64,000 nt of DNA, taken from positions 62,001-126,000 of the forward strand of contig NZ_JAFMYW010000004.1 in assembly GCF_017353175.1 (NCBI RefSeq), given 5' to 3'. The notes beneath the pieces were generated by a model, which was not told the DNA's origin, did not search any database, and saw only the letters and a list, made by a program, of their open reading frames with translations. The position numbers and the translations under genes were made by a program. Source of the stretch: Fibrella forsythiae. Its GTDB lineage: Bacteria > Bacteroidota > Bacteroidia > Cytophagales > Spirosomataceae. Within the stretch, counting starts at the first letter, position 1, and each line of letters starts with the position of its first letter. Shown piece by piece: positions 46,386 through 54,612 of the stretch.

Positions 46386-47462
46386 TTAAAAATTTGCGCT
46401 TTCGCCATTTTTTAACGCCCTAAACAGCGCTGAATCAACTCCTTTGTCCATCAACGCTTTTTTCAGATCCGTGACGGGTTCGCCTTCACCATCGTCGGCC
46501 AGCGGAAACGTGCCGAAGTGAATGGCCACACTTTGCACCGACCGAACATCCTGATGAATCAGCACAGCCTCGGTCGGATTGACGTGAACCGGCGACATAA
46601 ACCAGTTGGGCTTATAGGCTCCAATTGGTATCAACGCCAGCCGAATGGGCCCAAACTGACTACCAATTGCCTTAAAATGCGGGCCGTAGCCCGAATCGCC
46701 CGCAAAATACAGCTTTCCAACCGCTTTATTGTCGATAACGTACCCAGCCCATAATGTAGCGTCACGGTCGAACATACCGCGGCCCGAGAAATGTTGCGCC
46801 GGCACGCAGTGAACACTGGTCTGTGTGTTGACCGGCACGGCCTGTTGCCAGTCCATCTCGGTAACGTTGGCAACGCCTTCCTGGAGCAGGAAGGCTTTCA
46901 CGCCCAGCGGGCAAATAATCCGGGGTTTGTCGCGGGCGGCCAGTTTTTTTACCGTGCCAATTTCGAGGTGGTCCCAGTGATTATGGCTCAGCAGCAACAG
47001 ATCGATTTTCGGCAGGTCCTCGAACCGGATACCTGGCGGACAATTACGGGCCGGGCCGGCAAATGAGAACGGGCTAACGCGCTTCTCGTAGATCGGATCG
47101 GTCAGTACATTTAGCCCGTCGAATTGCAGCAGCATAGTCGAGTGATTCACGTAGGTGACGCGCACCGGCGACAACTTCGTTGAATCTGCATTGGCCATTA
47201 CGCGTGCTTCAGGTACGTTGCCAACGGGGTCGTTGTGGTAGGCGGGCCAGGGTTCACTAATGTCGTGGTTGAGTTGCCATCTAAGCACATCGGCCAGGCC
47301 ACGCGGTTGTTCGGCGCCGGGGGTGAAAAACGTTTTTCCGTTGAAATGATCGGAAACGGGGCCTTTATAATGCGGTGCCGAGATCATATAACCAATCAGG
47401 AGGGCCACCAGCACGAATACAACCAGAACGACCAACAGGCCAAGCAGTATCTTTGAGAGCAT
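46386..47462 (-). CDS. MBL-fold metallohydrolase, NAPE-PLD/UlaG-like
   Basis: A 358-residue metallo-beta-lactamase-fold protein anchored by an N-terminal helix (LLGLLVVLVVFVLVALLIGY). The di-metal site motif is LLLSHNHWDHLE (HxHxDH), with AGDSGYGPHF and a late VAIHFGTF His. The N-terminal PEARVMAN and MLLQFDGLNVLTDPIYEKR parts match N-acyl-phosphatidylethanolamine phospholipase D-like bacterial proteins. Lipid or lactone hydrolysis is likely but unproven. Divergent from the Nudix gene with a 45-base gap. Confidence 0.85.
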   Translation of the reverse strand: MLSKILLGLLVVLVVFVLVALLIGYMISAPHYKGPVSDHFNGKTFFTPGAEQPRGLADVLRWQLNHDISEPWPAYHNDPVGNVPEARVMANADSTKLSPVRVTYVNHSTMLLQFDGLNVLTDPIYEKRVSPFSFAGPARNCPPGIRFEDLPKIDLLLLSHNHWDHLEIGTVKKLAARDKPRIICPLGVKAFLLQEGVANVTEMDWQQAVPVNTQTSVHCVPAQHFSGRGMFDRDATLWAGYVIDNKAVGKLYFAGDSGYGPHFKAIGSQFGPIRLALIPIGAYKPNWFMSPVHVNPTEAVLIHQDVRSVQSVAIHFGTFPLADDGEGEPVTDLKKALMDKGVDSALFRALKNGESANF

Positions 47463-47507
47463 AATGTACAGAGAGACGCCATTGACGGCGCCTTTTGACG
47501 AAACAAC

Positions 47508-48176
47508 ATGGAACAGTTACACGACGCCCCAAAATTCAAATTCTGGAAAAAGCAGCTCGAACTCAACGGCTTGACCATCCACAAAATTAGCGATCATTTC
47601 ATCCGCCGCCGTCATAACGGCGAAGTTCTCTTCGCCATGCTAACGGTTGATGCCGATACGCCCGAAGGCGACAAAATTCCGCCGGTCTGTTTCCTGAAAG
47701 GGCACGCAGCGTCGGTGCTTGTGTGCCTGATTGATGAGAAAACCGGCGAAAAATTCGTAGTGCTTGTCCGCCAGCGCCGCATTTCCGACGGCTCGCAAAC
47801 CTACGAGCACCCCGCCGGCATGGTCGACGTTGACGATGACCCCACGGATACGGCCGCCCGCGAGGTAGGTGAAGAAATTGGCCTGAGCATTACTCCCGAT
47901 GAACTAACGAAACTAAATCCGAGGCTATGGTATCCCAGCACCGGCACCAGCGACGAGGCCATGCACTACTACTTCGTTGAGAAGACCATGCCGCGCGAAG
48001 AAATTATGCGGTTTCACCTCCAGAAGATGGATAGTGAGTCTGAATTAGAGCGGATTACGTCCGTCATCACTACCATTCCGGAAGCGCACAAACTCGTAAA
48101 CAACGTGAACGGGCTGCTTATTCATTTTCTGTATTTGCAAAAAGTGGGTGATTATGAAACCATGAAACTGCTATAG
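47508..48176 (+). CDS. Nudix hydrolase
   Basis: A 222-residue cytoplasmic Nudix enzyme that cleaves a nucleoside diphosphate linked to X, perhaps ADP-ribose or an NDP-sugar. The Nudix box reads GMVDVDDDPTDTAAREVGEE: R-E-V-G-E-E-I-G is intact, but the Glu expected seven residues before the Arg is Asp. An N-terminal extension of about 60 residues (FKFWKKQLELNGLTIHKISD) precedes the box. The stop is followed 4 bases later by a CAGGTACGTTGC copy. Confidence 0.87.
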   Translation: MEQLHDAPKFKFWKKQLELNGLTIHKISDHFIRRRHNGEVLFAMLTVDADTPEGDKIPPVCFLKGHAASVLVCLIDEKTGEKFVVLVRQRRISDGSQTYEHPAGMVDVDDDPTDTAAREVGEEIGLSITPDELTKLNPRLWYPSTGTSDEAMHYYFVEKTMPREEIMRFHLQKMDSESELERITSVITTIPEAHKLVNNVNGLLIHFLYLQKVGDYETMKLL

Positions 48177-48180
48177 AATT

Positions 48181-48192
48181 CAGGTACGTTGC
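48181..48192 (+). repeat. CAGGTACGTTGC motif, intergenic copy
   Basis: Exact copy starting 5 bases after the Nudix stop and 20 bases before the tRNA-Arg promoter. Confidence 0.7.
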
Positions 48193-48211
48193 TCCTTTTT
48201 CCGGATTAGGC

Positions 48212-48243
48212 TTGCGCTTAACCCGGCAGAACCGCTATATTTG
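48212..48243 (+). promoter_or_regulatory. tRNA-Arg promoter, Bacteroidota type
   Basis: TTG at 48212-48214, 21 bases, then TATATTTG at 48236-48243. The tRNA starts 43 bases beyond, leaving a normal short leader. Confidence 0.75.
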
Positions 48244-48285
48244 CACTCCCAAACCGGACCAATCGGCCGTTCTGGGCATGTATCT

Positions 48286-48357
48286 GCTTCCGTAGTTCAA
48301 TGGATAGAATTTCGGTTTCCGGTACCGACGATAGGGGTTCGAATCCCTTCGGGAGCA
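48286..48357 (+). tRNA. tRNA-Arg (CCG)
   Basis: Full cloverleaf: acceptor GCTTCCG/CGGGAGC, anticodon stem TCGGT/ACCGA with loop TTCCGGT (CCG at 34-36), and T arm GGGGTTCGAATCCC. CCA is not encoded. The T arm and acceptor end recur at 49719. Confidence 0.93.
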
Positions 48358-48363
48358 CTTTTT
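48338..48363 (+). repeat. Candidate att site within tRNA-Arg 3' end
   Basis: These 26 bases, starting TTCGAATCCCTTCGGGAGCA, recur at 49719-49744 with one difference. They form the left member of a direct repeat that brackets a 1.4-kb AT-rich segment. Confidence 0.55.
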
Positions 48364-48387
48364 ACTTATCTAGCTTTATGCGATAAG

Positions 48388-48434
48388 ACACACAAAAAAC
48401 GCTAACTTTCAACGAGTTAGCGTTTTTTGTGTGT
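48388..48434 (+). terminator. Terminator of tRNA-Arg
   Basis: Bases 48388-48406 pair perfectly with 48416-48434 (19 bp) around 9 bases, with AAAAAACGCTAA in one arm and TTAGCGTTTTTT in the other. A very similar hairpin follows the second tRNA-end copy. Confidence 0.8.
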
Positions 48435-48513
48435 TTTCGATACTTTATCGAAAACAATATGGTTCCGTAGACTAAACCCGTCCCCCGCCCAATTGAAAAA
48501 AGACTACTTGTCA

Positions 48514-49626
48514 ATGACAAAACATCTAGCCTTTGCTTTATTCTTTTTAACGTGCATCCTTGGGTGTAAGCCTAATCCGACTGATGTTGATCCGAAAGGC
48601 GATGAGACCGCTAAGGCATGCCGGTTGCGTGTGTTCACTTCTACCAAGGTCGATTATCAAGGCAAAACGCTAACGACCTACTCGATGAATTATGACGTAC
48701 AGGGAAGATTGACAGGTGCTCAACGAGTCATAACCGACCCTAATTCGGTAACCCTTTCCACTTACTCTGATAATTATGAGTATGATGTAAATGGACACGT
48801 CATCAAACGAACATATGCTGGCTCGTATGATTACAAAACATATGGCCAATCCGAACTAAACACTAACAATTATATTGGAAACTGGACACTGACTTATGAT
48901 CCAACCGGACGCATCAGCGAAATCAATCAAGTGGATAATGATGATTACTTGGTATCGAGCGTGAAAATTGCCAGTGCGTCTAGAACTGGTAAGATAACTT
49001 ATACGTATGATGCAGCCGGAAAATTGAAAACCTTCACCCAAGTTTTCACGTCTACTCCAAGTGATAAATCTACGCCTGCTAAAATAGAACGGAAGGAAAC
49101 AACTTTTACCAATGGTATCGCCACTAAATTCACTCAAGTACCACCGGGAGGCACCGTAGCAGAAGAGCCGTATGAGCTAAATGCGCAAGGGTTAGCCATA
49201 GCTCTAAAAAATAATGGAAAGGTACTTACCCGCTACACTTATGATTCGCGTGGTAATCTGCTCAGGAGTGAGAACGTAGCTGGCCTTACGTTGAACCCTG
49301 TAACCATTTATGAGTACGATGATAAACCCAAATCTACCTTACCGTCCGAAGGAGCGCTTAATCCATTCTTAGGCGGGTTAATTTTTGGAGGCGCTAAAGG
49401 GCATCCAACTTTCGTACCGGTTGGTTCAACCGATATTTCGTATAACAATCTAGCCAAAGTGACATTCGGGTATCTCAATCTTGGTGGCCAACTTACGCAG
49501 AGTAGTACTTGGACATATACACACGCCTACAACGCGAAAGGTTTTTTGACGAGTACAATCATGAAGCATTCGGAATCACCAGATTATATTAAACAGGATA
49601 GCTACGATTATGCAGATTGTCAGTAA
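48514..49626 (+). CDS. Lipoprotein with YD/RHS-like repeats
   Basis: A 370-residue lipoprotein starting at the ATG at 48514 (MTKHLAFALFFLTCILGC, Cys18). The body carries at least five loosely repeated Tyr-Asp units of the YD/RHS type: NYDVQGRL, EYDVNGHVIKR, TYDPTGRISEIN, TYDAAGKLKTF, YDSRGNLLRS, plus AYNAKGFLT. Such repeats make extended beta-strip surfaces; function unknown. The frame upstream to 48427 lies in the tRNA terminator hairpin and is not used. The gene is more AT-rich than its surroundings and is bracketed by the tRNA-end repeat. Confidence 0.7.
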   Translation: MTKHLAFALFFLTCILGCKPNPTDVDPKGDETAKACRLRVFTSTKVDYQGKTLTTYSMNYDVQGRLTGAQRVITDPNSVTLSTYSDNYEYDVNGHVIKRTYAGSYDYKTYGQSELNTNNYIGNWTLTYDPTGRISEINQVDNDDYLVSSVKIASASRTGKITYTYDAAGKLKTFTQVFTSTPSDKSTPAKIERKETTFTNGIATKFTQVPPGGTVAEEPYELNAQGLAIALKNNGKVLTRYTYDSRGNLLRSENVAGLTLNPVTIYEYDDKPKSTLPSEGALNPFLGGLIFGGAKGHPTFVPVGSTDISYNNLAKVTFGYLNLGGQLTQSSTWTYTHAYNAKGFLTSTIMKHSESPDYIKQDSYDYADCQ

Positions 49627-49718
49627 TTACATGTCAAAGACTAATACTTTCTAAATCCGCTCCCTATTCCGTCCCCCAGCCAAAAATTCGTATTTAACTA
49701 GTTGATTGTCAGATACAA

Positions 49719-49744
49719 TTCGAGTCCCTTCGGGAGCACTTTTT
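49719..49744 (+). repeat. Second copy of tRNA-Arg 3' end, candidate att site
   Basis: Matches 48338-48363 at 25 of 26 bases (A to G inside the T loop). The upstream half of a tRNA is absent, so this is a fragment. Confidence 0.6.
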
Positions 49745-49762
49745 TTACAATCGGCGGAGCAC

Positions 49763-49795
49763 AAAAACGCTAATCCTTAACGGGTTAGCGTTTTT
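49763..49795 (+). terminator. Hairpin after the tRNA-end copy
   Basis: AAAAACGCTAATCC pairs with GGGTTAGCGTTTTT (14 bp, one G-T) around TTAAC. It repeats the core of the tRNA-Arg terminator at 48388-48434. Confidence 0.75.
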
Positions 49796-50110
49796 CATGT
49801 CTGGATTCAGCCCAAAGGGCTACAGGCACCATTTACCAGGTAGCTACCCAAGTCTTTTCGATAGCTAATCTGCCTATCCATATTAGTTCTATGAACTGAG
49901 AAGACTACCTTAGGCGGACCGCACGCAAAATAAGGTTGCTTGTTTATCATCTCGCTATTAATATTAAGCTTTCATCATCTTATCATATTAAACTTCATGA
50001 ATTCATACGCTGATTTTGAGCTTCTAAGGCCGCCACCGGCTATCTGACAAGCAGTACCTCTCCTATTCGTGGAGAAAATTCTTTTCTTTTTTTATAACCC
50101 ATATATGTGA

Positions 50111-53100
50111 ATGAACATTTCTACCAGATTAAAGCATGGCTGCTTATCAGCCGGCTTATTGTTGCTGCTAACTACCGCAACGTATGCTCAGAAATCGGAC
50201 AAACAGCAGGCGTCCGAAGCTAAAATTACCGTCGATCTGCTGCGAATACAGCAGGAAGGCACAGGCACTTCGTCTACTTCATCAAAAACAAAGGGATTTG
50301 GCAAACAGGATCAGTTTCTTCGGGTAGACGAAAACCGGGTTGCTATTGAGGCCATCGTCGTTGATGGGCAGAACGCCGCAACACTTCTGGCTCAGCTTCA
50401 GTCGCTGGGCTTAACGGAAGGCATCTACGAAAAGAGAATCGTTTGGGGCCTCCTGCCCATCGATAAGATTGATGAATTGCAGAACCTCAGCGCACTGCGG
50501 TTTGCCCGACCGTCCTACGAGCCCATTCACAACATCGGAAACGTAACGTCGCAGGGTGATCGGGCCATGAAAGCTGATGTTGCCCGGCAGATCAACAACG
50601 TAACAGGAAGCGGCACCAAAATCGGTGTCATATCCGATTCGTACAATGCTAAAGGGGGCGCAGCTGCGGGCGTGGCTTCAGGTGATTTGCCTGCCAATGT
50701 ACAGGTGATCGATGACTACCTCGTTACGTCAGCAACTGACGAAGGACGTGCTATGGTTGAGCTGGTTCACGACGTAGCCCCGGATGCAGCTGTTGCTTTC
50801 AATACGGCGAACAGAGGCCAGGCTGGTTTTGCCAAAGGTATCCGGGATCTGGCCGCAGCAGGCTGTAACGTCATTGTCGACGACGTGATCTACTTCGCGG
50901 AGCCTTTCTTTCAGGATGGCATCATTGCGCAGGCAGTCGATGAAGTGAAGACGACCAGAAATGTCAGCTACTTCTCTTCGGCAGGGAATAACGCCCGGAA
51001 CTCATACCAGAGTACGTATTCGGAAGTTACTCCCTTTGCCGGACCATTCGCGAATGACCCCTACATTGGCGCACATGACTTTGGCGGCGGCGACATTCGT
51101 CATTCGGTAGCTGTACCAGCCCGGAGTTCGATTCGGTTGGGCATGCAATGGGACAATCCGTTCGCTTCGGTTAGTGGCGGTGCTGGTGCTCAGACAGACA
51201 TGGACCTGCTAGTATACAGAAACGGCGTGTTTCAGTCTAGCTTATCCGGCTTTAGCAACAACCTAGGTGGTGATCCGCTCGAGCTGATAACGCTCACCAA
51301 TAACGGCACAACGTCGGCCACGTTTGAACTGATCATTGCTCACTATGCTGGTCCGTCTCCATCATTGATCAAGTGGGTTGCCTTTACGAACGGGCAAAGC
51401 ATCGCCTTTGAGTACCCAACCCGGAGTTCAACCTGTTTTGGCCACGCTAACGCAGCGGGTGCCATTGCCACCGGCGCTGCTGATTACCGCCGGACACCCG
51501 TTTACAACGGGGCGGCAACGGCTACACTTGAAGGATTTTCGTCGGCCGGGGGTACGCCTATTCTGTTCAACACGGCTGGTCAGCGGATCGCTACGGTTGT
51601 CCGGCAGAAGCCGGAGATCACGGCAGTTGATGGTGGTAACACAACGTTCTTTGGCAGCGATGTTGAAGGCGACGGATTCCCCAACTTCTTCGGCACATCG
51701 GCTGCAGCACCACACGCCGCCGCTGTTGCCGCGCTGATGCAGCAATTCAACAGGAATCAACTGTCGCCAGACCGCATCTTGTCATTACTGGAGCAAACGG
51801 CCCTGGATATGGACGACCCGGCTACTGCAGGTTTTGATACGGGTTTCGACTTTGGAACCGGCTACGGGTTCATTCAGGCAGATCGAGCGCTGGCCGCCAG
51901 TAACACAGCGCCAACGGTAGCCAATACGATTCCGGGTCAATCAGGAAAAGTTGGTCAGTCTTTCACGTACGTGATTCCAGCTAACACGTTCACCGATTTT
52001 CAGACGCCCAATTCATTGACGCTGTCAGTGATGGGTTTGCCACCAGGCCTGACGTTTACGGCCCCAGCTACGATCAGTGGAACCCCACTAACCGCTGCCG
52101 GGTCGCCATTTACCGTGACGGTTACCGCTACTGATCCAGGTGGCTTATCGGTTTCTACTACGTTTGTGATCACGATCGAAGCGCCGGTTACGCCGTTGCT
52201 GACAGTGTTGCACCGCGACGTGGATAACTACGCCGACAACAATGCTATTCAGCCACTGCTGGTATTACAAAACAACAGCAGCCTGTCTTTGCCTTATTCA
52301 GCATTGACGTTACGTTACTACGTGACCGTAGAAAACGCCGCAACACTGAGCAACCTGTTTGTGAACTACGCCCAGATAGGTAACCAGAATGTGCGGCTGC
52401 GCTACGTACCCCTCTCGCCCGCTCAACAAGGCGCTCAGGGTTATGTTGAATTCAGCTTCACGTCGGGAGCAGGTAGTCTGGCTCCAGGCACCGAGTCGGG
52501 TGCTATCCAGGCCTATTTTGCCAAGGGAGACTACGGTTCCCTCAACGAACTGGACGATTATTCGTATGCTACCGTGCGCAATCAACTGGTAGGTAATCAG
52601 CGTATCACAGCCTACTACAACGGTGTGCTTATTGCTGGTATCGAGCCAGGCACCAGCAGCCCGCCCCCAACGGCATCGGGTCAGATTCTGCGTGCCCTGA
52701 CCGAGAGCAAGAATGGGCCGTCGGCTACGCAAATCAACACGTACCTGGAAATACGCAATGAAGGCAATACGGCTGTCAACTACAGCGATCTGAAAGCGCG
52801 CTACTACTTCACGGCTGACGGCAACGAGCGGCTACAGGTGGAAGTAGACGAGGGGAACGTAAGCACCCAGTTGGTAAAATTGAACCAGCCACTCAATGGG
52901 GCTGATACGTACCTGGAGATCACCTTCCGTCAGGGCGGACAGTTGGCCCCAGGCGCCAGCACAGGTACCATCCGGTATCGGATCAGTAAGCCCGATGGCG
53001 GCCGGTTCGACCAGACCAACGACTACTCGTATCAGGAACAGCCTGCCGACCGTAGCCAGAACAGCCGTTTGGTTGTTTACGTCGGCGGAACGCGGGTATG

Positions 53101-53413
53101 GGGTAATGAACCGACCTCGGGCGCTGCCCGTCTCGCCTCGGCTGAGCCAGGGTCGGAGCTAGCCGTAACGTTACTGGGCAACCCGGTTCGGAATGACATT
53201 GTGTCGTTCCAGGTAAAGGGAGCCGGATCGGAGCCACTGCAACTGCAGCTGGTTACGGCCCAGGGCCAGGTGATTGCCAAAAAACAGGTAGCCACCCCAC
53301 AAGCCGTTGAGCAGCACGACCTGTCGGTTGGTAACCAGGGGGTAGGTGTTCTGCTGCTGCAGGTAAGCACTCCAACACAAAGCCGGACGGTGCGCGTGCT
53401 CAAAGCCGAATAG
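50111..53413 (+). CDS. Secreted subtilisin-like protease with CBM3-type modules and T9SS C-terminal domain
   Basis: An 1100-residue protein: signal peptide (1-26), an N-terminal prodomain-like part to about 160, and a subtilase domain (about 165-600). Asp176 (GVISDSYNAKG), oxyanion Asn293 (SSAGNNA) and Ser530 (FFGTSAAAPHAAAVA) are present. The HGTHVAG block is replaced by DEGRAMVELVHDVAP, where Glu211 takes the place of His; His220 lies nearby. Then a He_PIG-like domain (about 602-692), two CBM3-type modules (697-848, 860-1010) and a T9SS C-terminal domain (1020-1100). It likely acts outside the cell on a polysaccharide-associated protein. A 28-bp hairpin follows. Confidence 0.88.
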   Translation: MNISTRLKHGCLSAGLLLLLTTATYAQKSDKQQASEAKITVDLLRIQQEGTGTSSTSSKTKGFGKQDQFLRVDENRVAIEAIVVDGQNAATLLAQLQSLGLTEGIYEKRIVWGLLPIDKIDELQNLSALRFARPSYEPIHNIGNVTSQGDRAMKADVARQINNVTGSGTKIGVISDSYNAKGGAAAGVASGDLPANVQVIDDYLVTSATDEGRAMVELVHDVAPDAAVAFNTANRGQAGFAKGIRDLAAAGCNVIVDDVIYFAEPFFQDGIIAQAVDEVKTTRNVSYFSSAGNNARNSYQSTYSEVTPFAGPFANDPYIGAHDFGGGDIRHSVAVPARSSIRLGMQWDNPFASVSGGAGAQTDMDLLVYRNGVFQSSLSGFSNNLGGDPLELITLTNNGTTSATFELIIAHYAGPSPSLIKWVAFTNGQSIAFEYPTRSSTCFGHANAAGAIATGAADYRRTPVYNGAATATLEGFSSAGGTPILFNTAGQRIATVVRQKPEITAVDGGNTTFFGSDVEGDGFPNFFGTSAAAPHAAAVAALMQQFNRNQLSPDRILSLLEQTALDMDDPATAGFDTGFDFGTGYGFIQADRALAASNTAPTVANTIPGQSGKVGQSFTYVIPANTFTDFQTPNSLTLSVMGLPPGLTFTAPATISGTPLTAAGSPFTVTVTATDPGGLSVSTTFVITIEAPVTPLLTVLHRDVDNYADNNAIQPLLVLQNNSSLSLPYSALTLRYYVTVENAATLSNLFVNYAQIGNQNVRLRYVPLSPAQQGAQGYVEFSFTSGAGSLAPGTESGAIQAYFAKGDYGSLNELDDYSYATVRNQLVGNQRITAYYNGVLIAGIEPGTSSPPPTASGQILRALTESKNGPSATQINTYLEIRNEGNTAVNYSDLKARYYFTADGNERLQVEVDEGNVSTQLVKLNQPLNGADTYLEITFRQGGQLAPGASTGTIRYRISKPDGGRFDQTNDYSYQEQPADRSQNSRLVVYVGGTRVWGNEPTSGAARLASAEPGSELAVTLLGNPVRNDIVSFQVKGAGSEPLQLQLVTAQGQVIAKKQVATPQAVEQHDLSVGNQGVGVLLLQVSTPTQSRTVRVLKAE

Positions 53414-53435
53414 AAAGCCTGGCAAGCAGTACTCT

Positions 53436-53496
53436 TATTTTATTACGGGAAAGGGCCCACTCAGATGTTGAGTGGGCCCTTTCCCGTAATAAAATA
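53436..53496 (+). terminator. 28-bp perfect hairpin after the subtilase gene
   Basis: Bases 53436-53463 pair perfectly with 53469-53496 around GATGT. The GC-rich part is GGGCCCACTCA; A/T ends give a U-rich tail. Confidence 0.85.
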
Positions 53497-53590
53497 CTGA
53501 AAGAGGCAGCATTAACTGACAGGCAAGCACCTCCGAGAAAACACGCTGAACCGCTAACCGATTAACCCGCTCAGTTATAGCTTTGTCTGC

Positions 53591-54487
53591 ATGAAGCGTA
53601 TTATTCAGTTCGACGGGCTGTATGGTGAAGCCGATACCGATCTGCCCAACCGGCGACCCAATGGCGACTATCTGTTCTCAGAGCGGATTGAAACCCGCAG
53701 CCGTACGTTCGACTGGGTCATTCAGCCGCATACCCACGCCCGATTGTTTCAGGTGTTTTTTCTGGAGACGGGCGGGGTCGAGTTTTCGGAAGCCACCCAG
53801 AAACGCCAGCTATCAGGACCGGTGGTGCTGCTGATCCCATTCATGGCGTTGCACGGTTTCGTTTACACCCCCGATACAACAGGGCGGATTCTTACCCTCT
53901 CCGACACGTTGATCGACGCCCTGTTTCCCAACACGTCAGCCCTGACAACGATGCTGGGGTCTATACAGTGCATACAAGCCTTCGACGAGCCGTATTCAGC
54001 GCAGGCCATCGAGCACCTGATGGGGCAACTTAACGAAGAACTAATTGGTGACCAGCCCGAAAAGCAGACGATGCTTCATCTGGGACTGCAACAGCTGTTC
54101 ATCGTGTTCTACAGACTGTGGAGTCGGCAAAATGAGTCGGTACAAACCAGCGCCAACAGCATCGCGATCCGGCATTTCCGCCAGTTTCAGCAACGGGTTC
54201 GGCAGGTGGGCACCACACATAGCATTGTTCAGTTAGCCGACGAGTTGGCCATCACGCCCGTTCATCTGAACCGCATCTGTCAGGCTATTGCGGGTAAATC
54301 GGCCAGCCAGTTGGTACAGGAATATGTGTTGAGCGAAGCCTGCAAATACCTGATCTATACCGGCTATTCCGTATCTGAAATCGCGTATCTGCTCCACTTC
54401 GAGTACCCAAACTATTTCGCCCGCTTTTTCAGGAAACATACCGGCCTCTCGCCCACGGAATTTCGGGAGAAGCAACCGGCTCCTTAA
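53591..54487 (+). CDS. AraC-family transcriptional regulator (cupin type)
   Basis: A 298-residue regulator. The N-terminal half is a cupin-like sensor (FDWVIQPHTHARLFQVFFLE, GPVVLLIPFMALHGF); the C-terminal part has two helix-turn-helix units (IVQLADELAITPVHLNRICQ and SVSEIAYLLHFEYPNYFARF) with the closing FRKHTGLSPTEFRE. This pattern resembles PobA-type AraC proteins that respond to aromatic acids; ligand unknown. The carboxylesterase gene 126 bases downstream is the likely target. Confidence 0.88.
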   Translation: MKRIIQFDGLYGEADTDLPNRRPNGDYLFSERIETRSRTFDWVIQPHTHARLFQVFFLETGGVEFSEATQKRQLSGPVVLLIPFMALHGFVYTPDTTGRILTLSDTLIDALFPNTSALTTMLGSIQCIQAFDEPYSAQAIEHLMGQLNEELIGDQPEKQTMLHLGLQQLFIVFYRLWSRQNESVQTSANSIAIRHFRQFQQRVRQVGTTHSIVQLADELAITPVHLNRICQAIAGKSASQLVQEYVLSEACKYLIYTGYSVSEIAYLLHFEYPNYFARFFRKHTGLSPTEFREKQPAP

Positions 54488-54612
54488 CGGGCTAGCATGG
54501 CTACCAAAGCAAACGAACCAATTGGTTATCAGTAGTAAAACAAGCTGGCGAAACCCTTTTAGGGCTACCTCATAAACAAGTTTCCTACTATACCCTTAAC
54601 GAAGGTTCGACC

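Larger units (their letters stand above)
49627..50110. other. 484-base intergenic region, part of the tRNA-Arg-linked segment
   Basis: It contains the second tRNA-end copy (49719-49744) and its terminator (49763-49795), then AT-rich sequence without an open frame that I can support. The last 30 bases before the subtilase start (a T-tract and ATAACCCATATATG) probably hold its promoter, but I see no exact TAnnTTTG. Confidence 0.5.

Noticed and set aside
48427-48513. Upstream extension of the lipoprotein gene
   Set aside because: It begins within the tRNA-Arg terminator hairpin, and the Met at 48514 starts a lipoprotein signal.
49719-49744. A second tRNA-Arg gene
   Set aside because: Only the T arm and acceptor 3' half are present; no D or anticodon arm.
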